The position numbers and the translations under genes were made by a program. Below the pieces are notes generated by a model. The model was not told the DNA's origin. It saw nothing but the letters and a program-made list of their open reading frames with translations, and ran no database searches. Positions 18,999 through 27,304 of a DNA stretch of 64,000 nucleotides are shown in pieces. How positions within the stretch are numbered: the stretch's first letter is position 1; each line of letters opens with the position of its first letter. Source of the stretch: Taishania sp965247975 (GTDB lineage Bacteria; Bacteroidota; Bacteroidia; Flavobacteriales_D; Crocinitomicaceae); assembly GCA_965247975.1 (NCBI GenBank), contig OZ252050.1, positions 2,294,001-2,358,000 of the forward strand. The letters are read 5' to 3'.

Positions 18999-19665
18999 GC
19001 GTAAAGATGTTAAATATAAAGTTCATTTCGCCTTTTTTCTTTGTCCGAAAAACTTCGTGCATGGCTAAATTTTGATTATTTGCGAGTTGAGTTATGATTT
19101 CAATCTCACAATCTTGCGATAGAATCATGAACACGTTTGTTTCTTGTTTCATAAAGGCCAATGCGCTAAATAACTTCTTAAAATAATCAAAATCTTCCCC
19201 ACAATAAAAGGCCACGTAACGCATAGAATCTGGATTCTTAGGGTAATATGGTGGATTAATCAAAACAAAATCAAAAACACTCAGATCAATCTTTTCAAAT
19301 AAGTTTGATTGAACTATATCAAGTTTTACTTTAAGTGACTCGCTGTTTAATTTCAATCCTTCAATTGCTTTGGGGTTAATGTCTGAAGCTGTCACTAGCG
19401 CACCTTTGTTTTTTGCCAAATAAAACGAAATAAAACCACTACCTGCACCAAGTTCAAGTACTTTTTTTCCTTCAATATCTTTGGTCAAGATAAAATCCAA
19501 AAGAATATCTGTCGATAAAAAATACTTCGGGTGAAAGACTTCAGGAAGAACTAATATATCGAGTCCTCGGTGATTATAGTTTTGTGGTTTGTCATTTTTC
19601 CGCTCATACCATTTTGATAGTACTGGAAAAACCAATCGTTTTATGACATTTCTTACTGCACTCAT
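18985..19665 (-). CDS. Class I SAM-dependent methyltransferase, HemK/PrmC-like
   Basis: A 226-residue methyltransferase. The SAM-binding motif I is ELGAGSG at residues 71-77, the acidic end of strand 2 is SDINPKA near 94, and the catalytic motif NPPY is at 137-140, the signature of N-methyltransferases that act on Gln, Asn or adenine and of related enzymes. The N-terminal 45 residues replace the usual PrmC helical domain. Because it lies between two radical SAM genes with overlaps of 4 and 14 bases, it probably acts on a small molecule or glycan-linked compound rather than on release factors; this is inference. Confidence 0.8.
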   Translation of the reverse strand: MSAVRNVIKRLVFPVLSKWYERKNDKPQNYNHRGLDILVLPEVFHPKYFLSTDILLDFILTKDIEGKKVLELGAGSGFISFYLAKNKGALVTASDINPKAIEGLKLNSESLKVKLDIVQSNLFEKIDLSVFDFVLINPPYYPKNPDSMRYVAFYCGEDFDYFKKLFSALAFMKQETNVFMILSQDCEIEIITQLANNQNLAMHEVFRTKKKGEMNFIFNIFTHAKS

Positions 19666-21170
19666 TCTGAATAAAACCCTTGTTCTTCTGGTTGTCTGTA
19701 TTTCCAGATCTTTAGCAACAACTTTATTTCATAAGGAAAAGCATAAAAACCTGAATGATAACGCCAAAAAGCGAAAGTTCTTAATAAAAAACGTTTTGTT
19801 TTCCCAACTCTAAAGTCAGAAACCGTTGGATAATAAGCATTTAATACTGTTTCGAAATTTTTAATTTTCTGAACATGCTTTGCTGTTAACCAAGGAGTTA
19901 GCGGATTTTTTCGCAAATCAAATTTTTCCCAAGCTGGGGAAAGCCAATCTTCCAATTTTGTAGGAAATTTAAATCCCTGTTTTTGGATGGATTCATACAA
20001 TTCGCTGCCTTCAGTTGGCACCGGGCTATACAAATAAATGATAATTTCTGTTGCGGGATTAATCTTCTTAATTTCCTTAATAAAAGTAATATCTTGGTTG
20101 ATTTGTGAAGTTACTTTTTGATTCTTATCTGCTGGTAAACCAAGGACAAAACTATATTCAGGAACAATTCCGATACGCCCCATCCGCGCCGCAAATGTGC
20201 GAATTTGTTCTCCTGTTTGAGTACCGCCTTTATCCATGGCTTTCAATACTTCATCGTTTCCAGTTTCTGCACCTAAAAAAATCATTTTTAAGCCTGATTT
20301 TTTCATAGCTACTAGTTCTTCATCGGAATATAAATTAATGGTATCTATCCGTCCTTCACCCCACCATGTAAGATTCAATGGTTCGACCTTTTCCGCGAAC
20401 TCCACTACCCTTTTTCGCGCTGTAAAAAAATTATTATCGTGAAATTCAACCGCATCGATGTTAAATTCTGATTTCATTTTGCTCAATTCTGCTATGATTC
20501 TGTCGGGAGACAAGCCTTTCCATTTCGCATTGTAAATCGGTACAACAGCGCAGAACGAACAAGTAAACGGACAACCAAAACTGGAATGATACCCTAAGGT
20601 GCGCTTTCCTAAAAACGTTTTTGGCAAATAATTCTCCAAAGGATATGTTTCATGCAGTTGATCATAAGGAAAAAGAGGAATATTTTCCATTTCAGGAATA
20701 GTTTGCTTTTTTGTTTTTACAATCTGCTCATCCTGCAGGTAAATCAAGTTTGGTATTTCGCTAAAATTTGTTGATTCGGAATCAATGGCTGATATTAAAT
20801 CGGCAAACATATCGTCGCAAGGTCCATCGACAATGAAATCCACCCAACCGGATTCTAACACAATTTTATGCTGGTTCGAAGCGAAATATCCACCCCAAAT
20901 GATGGGTAGCAATGGAAATTTTTCTTTGATGTGTTTGGTAATTGGAATGGCTTGTTTTAGCTGCGGACCAGGCATTACGGTTAATCCAAAGGCTATTGGA
21001 GCGTCTTTTTCAATCAAGGAAACAATCTTTTCTAACGGATTTTTTTCAAGATTCCCATCGACAAAAATGGGCTGATAACGACCTCGCAAAGCTCCTCCTA
21101 CTTGTAAAATAGAATTTGGAATACGATGTTTGGCATCTGCGCTGCGCGGATTAAAAAGTAGTACGTTCAT
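19662..21170 (-). CDS. B12-binding domain radical SAM protein
   Basis: A 502-residue enzyme. The N-terminal 130 residues have the look of a cobalamin-binding Rossmann domain (FGLTVMPGP, IIWGGYFAS), and the radical SAM cluster motif is CPFTCSFC with Cys200, Cys204 and Cys207. A later ETGNDEVLKAMDKG near 290 is the usual SAM-contacting strand. Such proteins catalyse methyl transfer to unreactive carbons or ring rearrangements (hopanoid, bacteriochlorophyll and antibiotic enzymes). The start ATG follows directly on the stop codon of the arylsulfotransferase-like gene, so the two are coupled. Confidence 0.88.
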   Translation of the reverse strand: MNVLLFNPRSADAKHRIPNSILQVGGALRGRYQPIFVDGNLEKNPLEKIVSLIEKDAPIAFGLTVMPGPQLKQAIPITKHIKEKFPLLPIIWGGYFASNQHKIVLESGWVDFIVDGPCDDMFADLISAIDSESTNFSEIPNLIYLQDEQIVKTKKQTIPEMENIPLFPYDQLHETYPLENYLPKTFLGKRTLGYHSSFGCPFTCSFCAVVPIYNAKWKGLSPDRIIAELSKMKSEFNIDAVEFHDNNFFTARKRVVEFAEKVEPLNLTWWGEGRIDTINLYSDEELVAMKKSGLKMIFLGAETGNDEVLKAMDKGGTQTGEQIRTFAARMGRIGIVPEYSFVLGLPADKNQKVTSQINQDITFIKEIKKINPATEIIIYLYSPVPTEGSELYESIQKQGFKFPTKLEDWLSPAWEKFDLRKNPLTPWLTAKHVQKIKNFETVLNAYYPTVSDFRVGKTKRFLLRTFAFWRYHSGFYAFPYEIKLLLKIWKYRQPEEQGFYSE

Positions 21171-22703
21171 TTATTCAGCAACAAAAATACGCTCTACATA
21201 TCCATTTTCCCAAACTTTAAAATACATTGCATTTGGTGATAATATCAACACTTTTTGCCCCATCAGATCATACCAATCAAAGCTACCACTTCCATTGTTT
21301 AGGATTAACTCATGTGTGCTTAAACTACATGGATTTGAATTAGGATTGACACTAATTGCTTCCGAAGAAATGAAACCAATTCCCTGTGGAACAAACACTT
21401 GCAGCGTATCTTGCTCGGTAATAACTATATTTTGCGTTGTTTCACCATTTGACCACCAATAAGATGCATGTCCTGCTGGAGCGGATAATTCCCATGAAGT
21501 TCCATTGAAATTGCAACTTATCTCGGGTCGATTCAAATTTGAAATGCTTGGGCTATAATTCACGCGATAAGAGACAATTGAATCTTGAAAATAAAGTTCT
21601 GCAAGCAAGTTGTTTTGCGCATCAAAATGTGCCATTCGAGGTGCCGGCAAATAACTTAAACCATAACCAATAATAGCTTCGTCAAATTCTGTGATGTGGG
21701 CACTTCCCATTGCTGGAGTATAATTGTTTTGAGGATGAATGATTTCTCTATTCATGGTTGCCGACCAAGAAATGGTATCGACAGTAAATTCTAGTCCTCT
21801 CGTAATTTGAGGATTTGACATATTTCCGTTATCAAAAAGGGAATAATTGTTCACTCCTAAAACTCGAATATTGTGTTGCCCACTGAATCCATCATCGTTT
21901 ATCCAAGTAAAATCAGAAGATTCACCACCTAAAACCCACATGACATTGCCCGTCTGTCTGTTGATTTTATAAATGGCGTTTAAATGCCTCATTGAGATTA
22001 ATAAATTTCCATCAGTGTCTTCAGCAATCGCGTTTGCATGGCAATAATCAAAAGAATTTGGGTTGTAGCCATACGTGGAAGTGTAACTATCCATTGGGTT
22101 AATGAAATTATTTGGATTCCATTCAAAAACGACCGTTCCAGTGCTCGTGATTTCCTGAATTCCAATTCCCTTCAGAATTGTTTCGCTATTCCCCGGTTGA
22201 CCGTTAATAATTTCAGAAGAAAGATCCACTGTATCAAGTATTTCAATAAGATACAACCAATTTCCGTTACTTGCAAGACTCAACTCGTGTGCATCTTCTT
22301 TGTAGTTGATTGCGTCAAAATCTTCAATTAAATTTAATTGGTCGTCTAACGAAACAAATTTAATTTGCATTCCACCACTTTGAATGACTTTCGCAAAACT
22401 GTAGCCATCCGTTTGTTCGTTATAATCAAATTCATTCAAATTAAGCGCAGAAGGCTTTGCATACCAAACTAGATAACCATTATGGTCGATAATACTCGGG
22501 TACGGAGAAATATAATTTGGACTTTGTGGTGTTGAGAACATTTTTACAGTTGTCAAAAAGTAATACCCTGAATTCTGAAGTCCATAATTAATGAATTGAT
22601 AAGGGAAAGTGCCTTCAGGATTGTTAGGTGCAACAACCACCTGAGCTTTTGTAATCCCAGCAATTGCGAAAAAAAGAAAAATGAATGTTAATTTTACCAT
22701 CAT
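21171..22703 (-). CDS. Secreted arylsulfotransferase-like protein with T9SS-type tail
   Basis: A 510-residue exported protein with a signal peptide (to about GITKAQ, residue 21). The body matches the arylsulfotransferase (ASST) beta-propeller family: HELSLASNGN near 136, HANAIAEDTDGNLLISMRHL near 217-238 and INRQTGNVMWVLGG near 240-253. The C-terminal 80 residues resemble a T9SS type A sorting domain (WYDLMGQKVL and a closing strand), suggesting transport to the cell surface. Whether it transfers sulfate cannot be told. It begins a four-gene unit with two radical SAM enzymes and a methyltransferase. MVKL one codon later is an equally good start. Confidence 0.75.
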   Translation of the reverse strand: MMVKLTFIFLFFAIAGITKAQVVVAPNNPEGTFPYQFINYGLQNSGYYFLTTVKMFSTPQSPNYISPYPSIIDHNGYLVWYAKPSALNLNEFDYNEQTDGYSFAKVIQSGGMQIKFVSLDDQLNLIEDFDAINYKEDAHELSLASNGNWLYLIEILDTVDLSSEIINGQPGNSETILKGIGIQEITSTGTVVFEWNPNNFINPMDSYTSTYGYNPNSFDYCHANAIAEDTDGNLLISMRHLNAIYKINRQTGNVMWVLGGESSDFTWINDDGFSGQHNIRVLGVNNYSLFDNGNMSNPQITRGLEFTVDTISWSATMNREIIHPQNNYTPAMGSAHITEFDEAIIGYGLSYLPAPRMAHFDAQNNLLAELYFQDSIVSYRVNYSPSISNLNRPEISCNFNGTSWELSAPAGHASYWWSNGETTQNIVITEQDTLQVFVPQGIGFISSEAISVNPNSNPCSLSTHELILNNGSGSFDWYDLMGQKVLILSPNAMYFKVWENGYVERIFVAE

Positions 22704-22725
22704 TGCGAATAAAGGATAAAGTTCG

Positions 22726-22733
22726 CAAAATTA
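22726..22733 (-). promoter_or_regulatory. Candidate -7 element for the arylsulfotransferase-radical SAM operon
   Basis: Read on the minus strand this is TAATTTTG, an exact TAnnTTTG match, 22 bases before the ATG at 22703. No TTG at the expected -33 distance. Confidence 0.4.
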
Positions 22734-22768
22734 TTCAAAGAACAAAAAATGAATCACATTAAACAAAT

Positions 22769-24184
22769 ATGCAATTTTTGAAAAAATCAACTTTCTTCAA
22801 AGAATTTAGTGTGATTTTAATGGTTGCAATTTCTTTGTTTTTCATTTTTCATTTTGTCTTTCAATTCAACGGATTGTATGGTCAAGACAGTCATGCTTAT
22901 TATCAATACAGCATCCTCTTAAGTGATTGGCTAAACGGAGAACAGCCCGATTTCGGTTTCTTTTTCTGGCCAAAATTGTTTCCCTTTCTAGGAGCGTTAA
23001 TTAGTTTATCTGGAATTAGCTCGCTTTCTGCTCTTCAGCTGATTTCATTTCTTTCTTTCGCTGGGACACTTGCTTTTACTCTGAAAATCATCACTTTCTT
23101 TTATAAAAAAAGCGGACTCGTTTTAATTATTTTGGGAGCAATGACCCAAATTTATTTCATGAGAGGTGGATTTTTGGTGATGTCAGACATGTTGACCACA
23201 TTTTTCTGCACAGCTGCTATTTACTTTTACTTGCAATTCTTGAAAAATGAAAATTGGATCACATTCTTTTTGTTTTTAGGATTCATTGTTGCAGCATTTT
23301 TTACGCGCTATACGAGTATAGTACTCTTGTCCATTCCTGCTATTCACGTGTGTACTCAATTGCTAATAAGAGTGAATCGACTAAAGCAGATTATTGTTTT
23401 AGCTTTGACACTAGGCGGAATTGTATTTCTTTTCATGATGAATGGACAATTCATGCAAAGTTTGCGGTTTGTAGTCGACATGTGGACGCCTTTAAACATT
23501 TTTGCGCGCACATTTCAAACTCCAGATGGAATCGTAACGAATACAGTTCCGAATGGACTTTATGTTTTTGGTAATTTCTTTCATTTCGGATATCTTTCCT
23601 TTGGCGTTTTGTTGCTTCCATTTTTCAAGCAATTGCGAAACTCCAACAGGGTATTGGTATTAACAGTCTTTGTGTATTTGCTTTTCTTAGCAGGACATCC
23701 CATGCAAAATTATCGCTTTTTGATGATTGTTCATCCGATCGTGCTAATCATTCTTTTTCCAGCATTTCATTCACTTGTATTATGGCTAAAATCCAAACAA
23801 TACTATGTTGTTTTTGTCATTGGTGTTATCGTTTTTAACATGAGTTTTGCATGGTATTCGTTTCAAAAAACGTTGAAAGTACATCATGTTGAATTGGAAG
23901 TGGTAAAGTCCATTCAGAAGCAAAATCACTCTGGGACCATTTATAGTTTTTATGTGGATCAATCGTTCAAATCGTATGGGATTGAGAATCAGGTGAACAA
24001 TTTTTTTTACAAAGAATACCCGACGTTCGAAAAAGGATCGCTGGTGGTTTTTAACGAACAGAAATTCGAAAAACAGTGGAAAGGTCACAAAGTCATGCGA
24101 AATTGGCTACGCTTAAAATCAAATTATCATTTAGATACCTTAAGTTTGCTTTCGGATAATTGGGTAATTTATCAAATCAAGTAA
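22769..24184 (+). CDS. Membrane glycosyltransferase of the GT-C (PMT/ArnT) type
   Basis: A 471-residue polytopic protein with about ten transmembrane segments. After the first segment the periplasmic loop has GLYGQDSHAYYQYS near residues 35-48, resembling the acidic catalytic loop of GT-C enzymes that use lipid-linked sugars. The C-terminal 80 residues form a soluble domain. The acceptor is unknown. The last 14 bases overlap the next glycosyltransferase, which indicates a two-gene unit, and the surroundings are surface-glycan genes. Confidence 0.7.
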   Translation: MQFLKKSTFFKEFSVILMVAISLFFIFHFVFQFNGLYGQDSHAYYQYSILLSDWLNGEQPDFGFFFWPKLFPFLGALISLSGISSLSALQLISFLSFAGTLAFTLKIITFFYKKSGLVLIILGAMTQIYFMRGGFLVMSDMLTTFFCTAAIYFYLQFLKNENWITFFLFLGFIVAAFFTRYTSIVLLSIPAIHVCTQLLIRVNRLKQIIVLALTLGGIVFLFMMNGQFMQSLRFVVDMWTPLNIFARTFQTPDGIVTNTVPNGLYVFGNFFHFGYLSFGVLLLPFFKQLRNSNRVLVLTVFVYLLFLAGHPMQNYRFLMIVHPIVLIILFPAFHSLVLWLKSKQYYVVFVIGVIVFNMSFAWYSFQKTLKVHHVELEVVKSIQKQNHSGTIYSFYVDQSFKSYGIENQVNNFFYKEYPTFEKGSLVVFNEQKFEKQWKGHKVMRNWLRLKSNYHLDTLSLLSDNWVIYQIK

Positions 24185-25193
24185 ACACATAGCAATCATA
24201 ACTCCTGGGTTTCCTGCAAATGAGCAAGATTCCACATGTATTCCGGCCTTGCAATTGTATGTTGAAGCCCTTCGAAAGTCTGGTTTTCAAATAACTGTAT
24301 TTACATTGCACTACCCGTTCACAGATCAAGCTTATGTTTGGAAAGATTGTCAGGTTGTTCCATTGAATGGTGCAAATAGCAGAATCAAAAGACATTTCTT
24401 TCTATATCAGAAATTAAAGCGTTCATTTCATCAAATCAATGCTGAGCAATCTGTTGATCTAATCCACTCCTTTTGGCTGAATGAAGCAACATTTTTTGGT
24501 CAAAAACTCAGTTTTCTTTTCAAAAAACCAATTTTAACAACGGCCATGGGACAAGATGTCCTAGCCACTAACCGATACAAAAAACGTGTATTGAATAAGG
24601 CGACACCAATCGTTGTGTTGAGCAAATATCAACAAGATTTTATTCCAGAAATTCCATCTACAATTATTCCTTGGGGAGTTCATGAACAGGCCTTTAAAGA
24701 TACCCAAAAAGTCAATGACCTTATTTTCATTGGCAATTTAACTTCCTTAAAAAATCCCCGCTATTTTTTGGAGATTGTAAAGGAATTAAACGATTCTTCG
24801 TTGAAAGTAAAAGTCATTGGTTCTGGTCCCGAAATGCAGGATTGTCTCAATTTCATTTCTCAAAACAAGCTAACAAACGTTGAGCTTTTAGGCGAATGTA
24901 GTTATGAATTGACCCAAGCACATTTAGCTTCCTCAAAACTACTGATTCATTGCTCCTCCTATGAAAGTTTCGGGATGATTTTCATTGAAGCACTGGCATG
25001 TGGTACACAAATTTTATCAAGTAAAGTAGGTTTTGCGGCAGAAAATGATTGCATTCATGCATTGACATTTGATGCGAAAAAAGATGCACAAAAAGTAAAA
25101 GAATTATTGATTTCAAAGCCGATTACCCCTACCCTTTTTTCTGTGAACGACACTGTTGAAAGATACAAAGAAATTTATGGGAATTTGCTTTGA
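24171..25193 (+). CDS. Glycosyltransferase family 1/4-like (GT-B fold), start codon uncertain
   Basis: A GT-B glycosyltransferase. The C-terminal donor-binding domain has LIFIGNLTSLKNPRYFLEIV, then KVIGSGPEM and the GT4-type motif SSYESFGMIFIEALACGT with the E-x7-E pair. The N-terminal Rossmann strand (HIAIITPGFPANE) is coded from 24186, upstream of the first usable TTG at 24249. The frame is open from 24168 but has no ATG, GTG or TTG before 24249. I therefore place the start near 24171 (ATC), coupled to the stop of the previous gene; a sequencing error or a true non-standard start are both possible. Confidence 0.75.
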   Translation: MKSSKHIAIITPGFPANEQDSTCIPALQLYVEALRKSGFQITVFTLHYPFTDQAYVWKDCQVVPLNGANSRIKRHFFLYQKLKRSFHQINAEQSVDLIHSFWLNEATFFGQKLSFLFKKPILTTAMGQDVLATNRYKKRVLNKATPIVVLSKYQQDFIPEIPSTIIPWGVHEQAFKDTQKVNDLIFIGNLTSLKNPRYFLEIVKELNDSSLKVKVIGSGPEMQDCLNFISQNKLTNVELLGECSYELTQAHLASSKLLIHCSSYESFGMIFIEALACGTQILSSKVGFAAENDCIHALTFDAKKDAQKVKELLISKPITPTLFSVNDTVERYKEIYGNLL

Positions 25194-25214
25194 GTTCAGA
25201 TGAAATTGGTTGTT

Positions 25215-25664
25215 TCAAGAATTGCTTTTTGACAAGCCTATTCCAAAATGTATGGCTTCAAAAAGAACATCTATTTTGATCTCTTTCAACGCTTTGAATT
25301 TAATGCAATAACTTGTCACCTTTGCTTTACCGATTTTATCGGCAAATGTATTTTGTAAGTAATTTTTATCATCGATTCCCATGATGTAGATCGAAATTCC
25401 TGTTGTATTGCCACTAATTCCAATGCGGTAAAATTCTCGACTCGAACCATCTTTGTAGTTAAGCAAGCATTTTCCATAACCGAAGGAAGGATTTGAAACA
25501 ACTTTTCCTGTTGCATCTATCCCATCAAAATACCACAATTTGATGCTAGGAAACATTTGAAGTATATGTTCATGCAACAAGCTGAAATCAGCTATTTTTG
25601 ATTCATCTTGACTTTCTATGTAATGTTTAATTTGAGTGGAAATGTTCATCGATTTATATTTCAT
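25215..25664 (-). CDS. DUF1801-family protein
   Basis: A 149-residue protein matching the DUF1801 (YdhG-like) pattern: HEHILQMFPSIKLWYFDGID near residues 28-45, a central GYGKCLLNYKDG, then GISIYIMG and a C-terminal CIKFKALKEIKIDVL. These proteins are small, soluble and widely found; the biochemical role is unknown. A TTG six bases upstream is in frame, but the ATG at 25664 is better. It converges with the glycosyltransferase at 24.2 kb. Confidence 0.75.
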   Translation of the reverse strand: MKYKSMNISTQIKHYIESQDESKIADFSLLHEHILQMFPSIKLWYFDGIDATGKVVSNPSFGYGKCLLNYKDGSSREFYRIGISGNTTGISIYIMGIDDKNYLQNTFADKIGKAKVTSYCIKFKALKEIKIDVLFEAIHFGIGLSKSNS

Positions 25665-25694
25665 AACCAAAAATCAAGAATGAAATAATTACAT

Positions 25695-26174
25695 TCATTC
25701 AACCCTTTTGGCTTCATCTAATACTATTTTATCAATTATATCTTGTAAATCTTTAAAAAACACTGACTGTGGCACTGAAATTTCCCTAGTCGATTCGGCA
25801 TTGAAATCTGGACAATCAAGACAAAAATCAACTGGGTAAATTGGATTCACGACCCACCCCTCTTTCTCAGAATACCCATAATTTAATGTAAATAGATCAT
25901 GTTGTTTTGTTACTTTCAAACAACCGATGTACTGATCTGAAAAGTCAATTGGCAAATAAGCAGTTTCACAATCAACCAGTGTTGTCAATCGCCGTTGCCA
26001 AAATTGAATTAATTGGAGTAACACTGAGTTAAGATTTAAGACATCTTGTGAATTTTCAATCGCTAAACTAAAATAATATACGTCAAACTCTTTTTCCTCA
26101 ATCAATTGAGGAATAGAAAACGACAAATAGGTTTGACCATCCAAGGTTCTTTCCTTTAGACAAATTGAAATCAT
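25695..26174 (-). CDS. Hypothetical protein
   Basis: A 159-residue soluble protein with no signal peptide or membrane segment that I recognise. It is rich in hydrophobic and acidic residues with a DFCLDCPDF segment near 118-126. The layout (beta strands, then an acidic helix) is seen in immunity- or inhibitor-like small proteins, but there is no motif to support a function. It lies 30 bases upstream of the DUF1801 gene on the same strand. Confidence 0.5.
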   Translation of the reverse strand: MISICLKERTLDGQTYLSFSIPQLIEEKEFDVYYFSLAIENSQDVLNLNSVLLQLIQFWQRRLTTLVDCETAYLPIDFSDQYIGCLKVTKQHDLFTLNYGYSEKEGWVVNPIYPVDFCLDCPDFNAESTREISVPQSVFFKDLQDIIDKIVLDEAKRVE

Positions 26175-26260
26175 TTCAATGAAGTTTCATAAATCAATAA
26201 CTTTGCTTTACCATTTCCAAATTTAATCAAGAATCTGAAGCACATTTCTTTTTAATTCTT

Positions 26261-26956
26261 CTACAAAATAAATCGATAAAATCGTTTAACACCATGAATG
26301 CTAAGGTAAATTCCTCTGGTTTTTATTTTTAAAATATTGTAGACCCTCATTTTTTCATTCGTAATTAAATCTTTGTTTAGGCACATTTCAATTTGAACTT
26401 TACAACTTTGTTTTGGATCAAAATTAAAAACAGCAGGTTCATAATCTGAACTATGAACTGAAATTTCTTTAATTGTATCTGTACTAGACAAAGAAATGGA
26501 AGCAAAACCGTCAAAATCTGTTGTTATTTTTTTTATTTCATACTTCAAGTGAACTTTAACCAACGAAAAAGGCAAAGGTTGTTTTGTAATCAAATCAAGA
26601 ACAATAAAAGTAAAATCCAACGAGTCTTTTTTTTTCTCTAAAATAGGTGTTATTCTAATGTTCATAGAATCTGACTGATAGCTTAATGTATCGAAATTAA
26701 AAATCAATTTTTTATTTGATATTTCATATTTTCCAAATCCATATTTAGAATATTTATCAGCCGATTCAAAAAGTTCGAAAGTAGAATCGCTATGTAAACT
26801 AATTACTTCTTCAAAGCCAAAATTTGTGTGTGCAAAATTGCTACTTCTTAAATTCTGGCTCCATGAAACGTCACAATTAAAAAAGATGCAGAGCACTGCA
26901 AATTTTATTAAGTCAATTTTTAGAATTGTTATCTGTCTTAGAATTGATTTTAGCAT
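26261..26956 (-). CDS. Secreted protein with carboxypeptidase-regulatory-like segment
   Basis: A 231-residue exported protein. The N-terminus has a long n-region followed by a hydrophobic stretch (FAVLCIFF near 19-26) and a likely cleavage after SWSQ near residue 34. The segment near 125-175 (QPLPFSLVKVHLKYEIKK, then TDFDGFASISL) resembles the beta-sandwich of carboxypeptidase-regulatory or TonB-dependent receptor plug-adjacent domains common in Bacteroidota surface proteins. No enzyme motif is visible. Confidence 0.55.
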   Translation of the reverse strand: MLKSILRQITILKIDLIKFAVLCIFFNCDVSWSQNLRSSNFAHTNFGFEEVISLHSDSTFELFESADKYSKYGFGKYEISNKKLIFNFDTLSYQSDSMNIRITPILEKKKDSLDFTFIVLDLITKQPLPFSLVKVHLKYEIKKITTDFDGFASISLSSTDTIKEISVHSSDYEPAVFNFDPKQSCKVQIEMCLNKDLITNEKMRVYNILKIKTRGIYLSIHGVKRFYRFIL

Positions 26957-27073
26957 TTACAAAAATATCGGTTGCGCTAAATTAGCATTTAACATAAAAA
27001 CTCCTTAAAACACCATATTGAAAACTAGAAAAAAAGTCGAATGTTTGTCATGAACGTCACTATCAAATGAAAT

Positions 27074-27258
27074 AACCTGAGGAGTTGGATTATAAATTTC
27101 ATTCAGATGGCTTAGACTACTAAGCAGCAACGAAGTTAATCCCTCATAAAAACCGCCTGCTCTTTCAAATTTTAATTGAAATCTGACCATGCTAGAAGAT
27201 ACGATGTAAATTGTAAATTCGACTGTGGACCTGCGACGAAGTCAATCGAACTGAGGTT
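27074..27258 (-). repeat. MITE-like repeat, short copy
   Basis: A 185-base relative of the repeat at 13251-13583 in the opposite orientation. Both outer parts are shared: the end with AATCGAACTGAGGTT at 27244-27258 plus about 120 bases next to it, and about 35 bases at the other end (ATCTGAATGAAATTTATAAT region, 27088-27110). The roughly 150-base middle of the long copy is missing. A 61-residue open frame (27005-27190) lies mostly in this repeat and is not a gene. Confidence 0.75.
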
Positions 27259-27304
27259 AATAGTTTTTCTTTTGAATAATATTAAACTCATTTCTATTTT
27301 TCGC

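Noticed and set aside
27005..27190. 61-codon minus-strand open frame
   Set aside because: It lies mostly in the short copy of the MITE-like repeat, and its sequence recurs in the other copy without an open frame of the same length.
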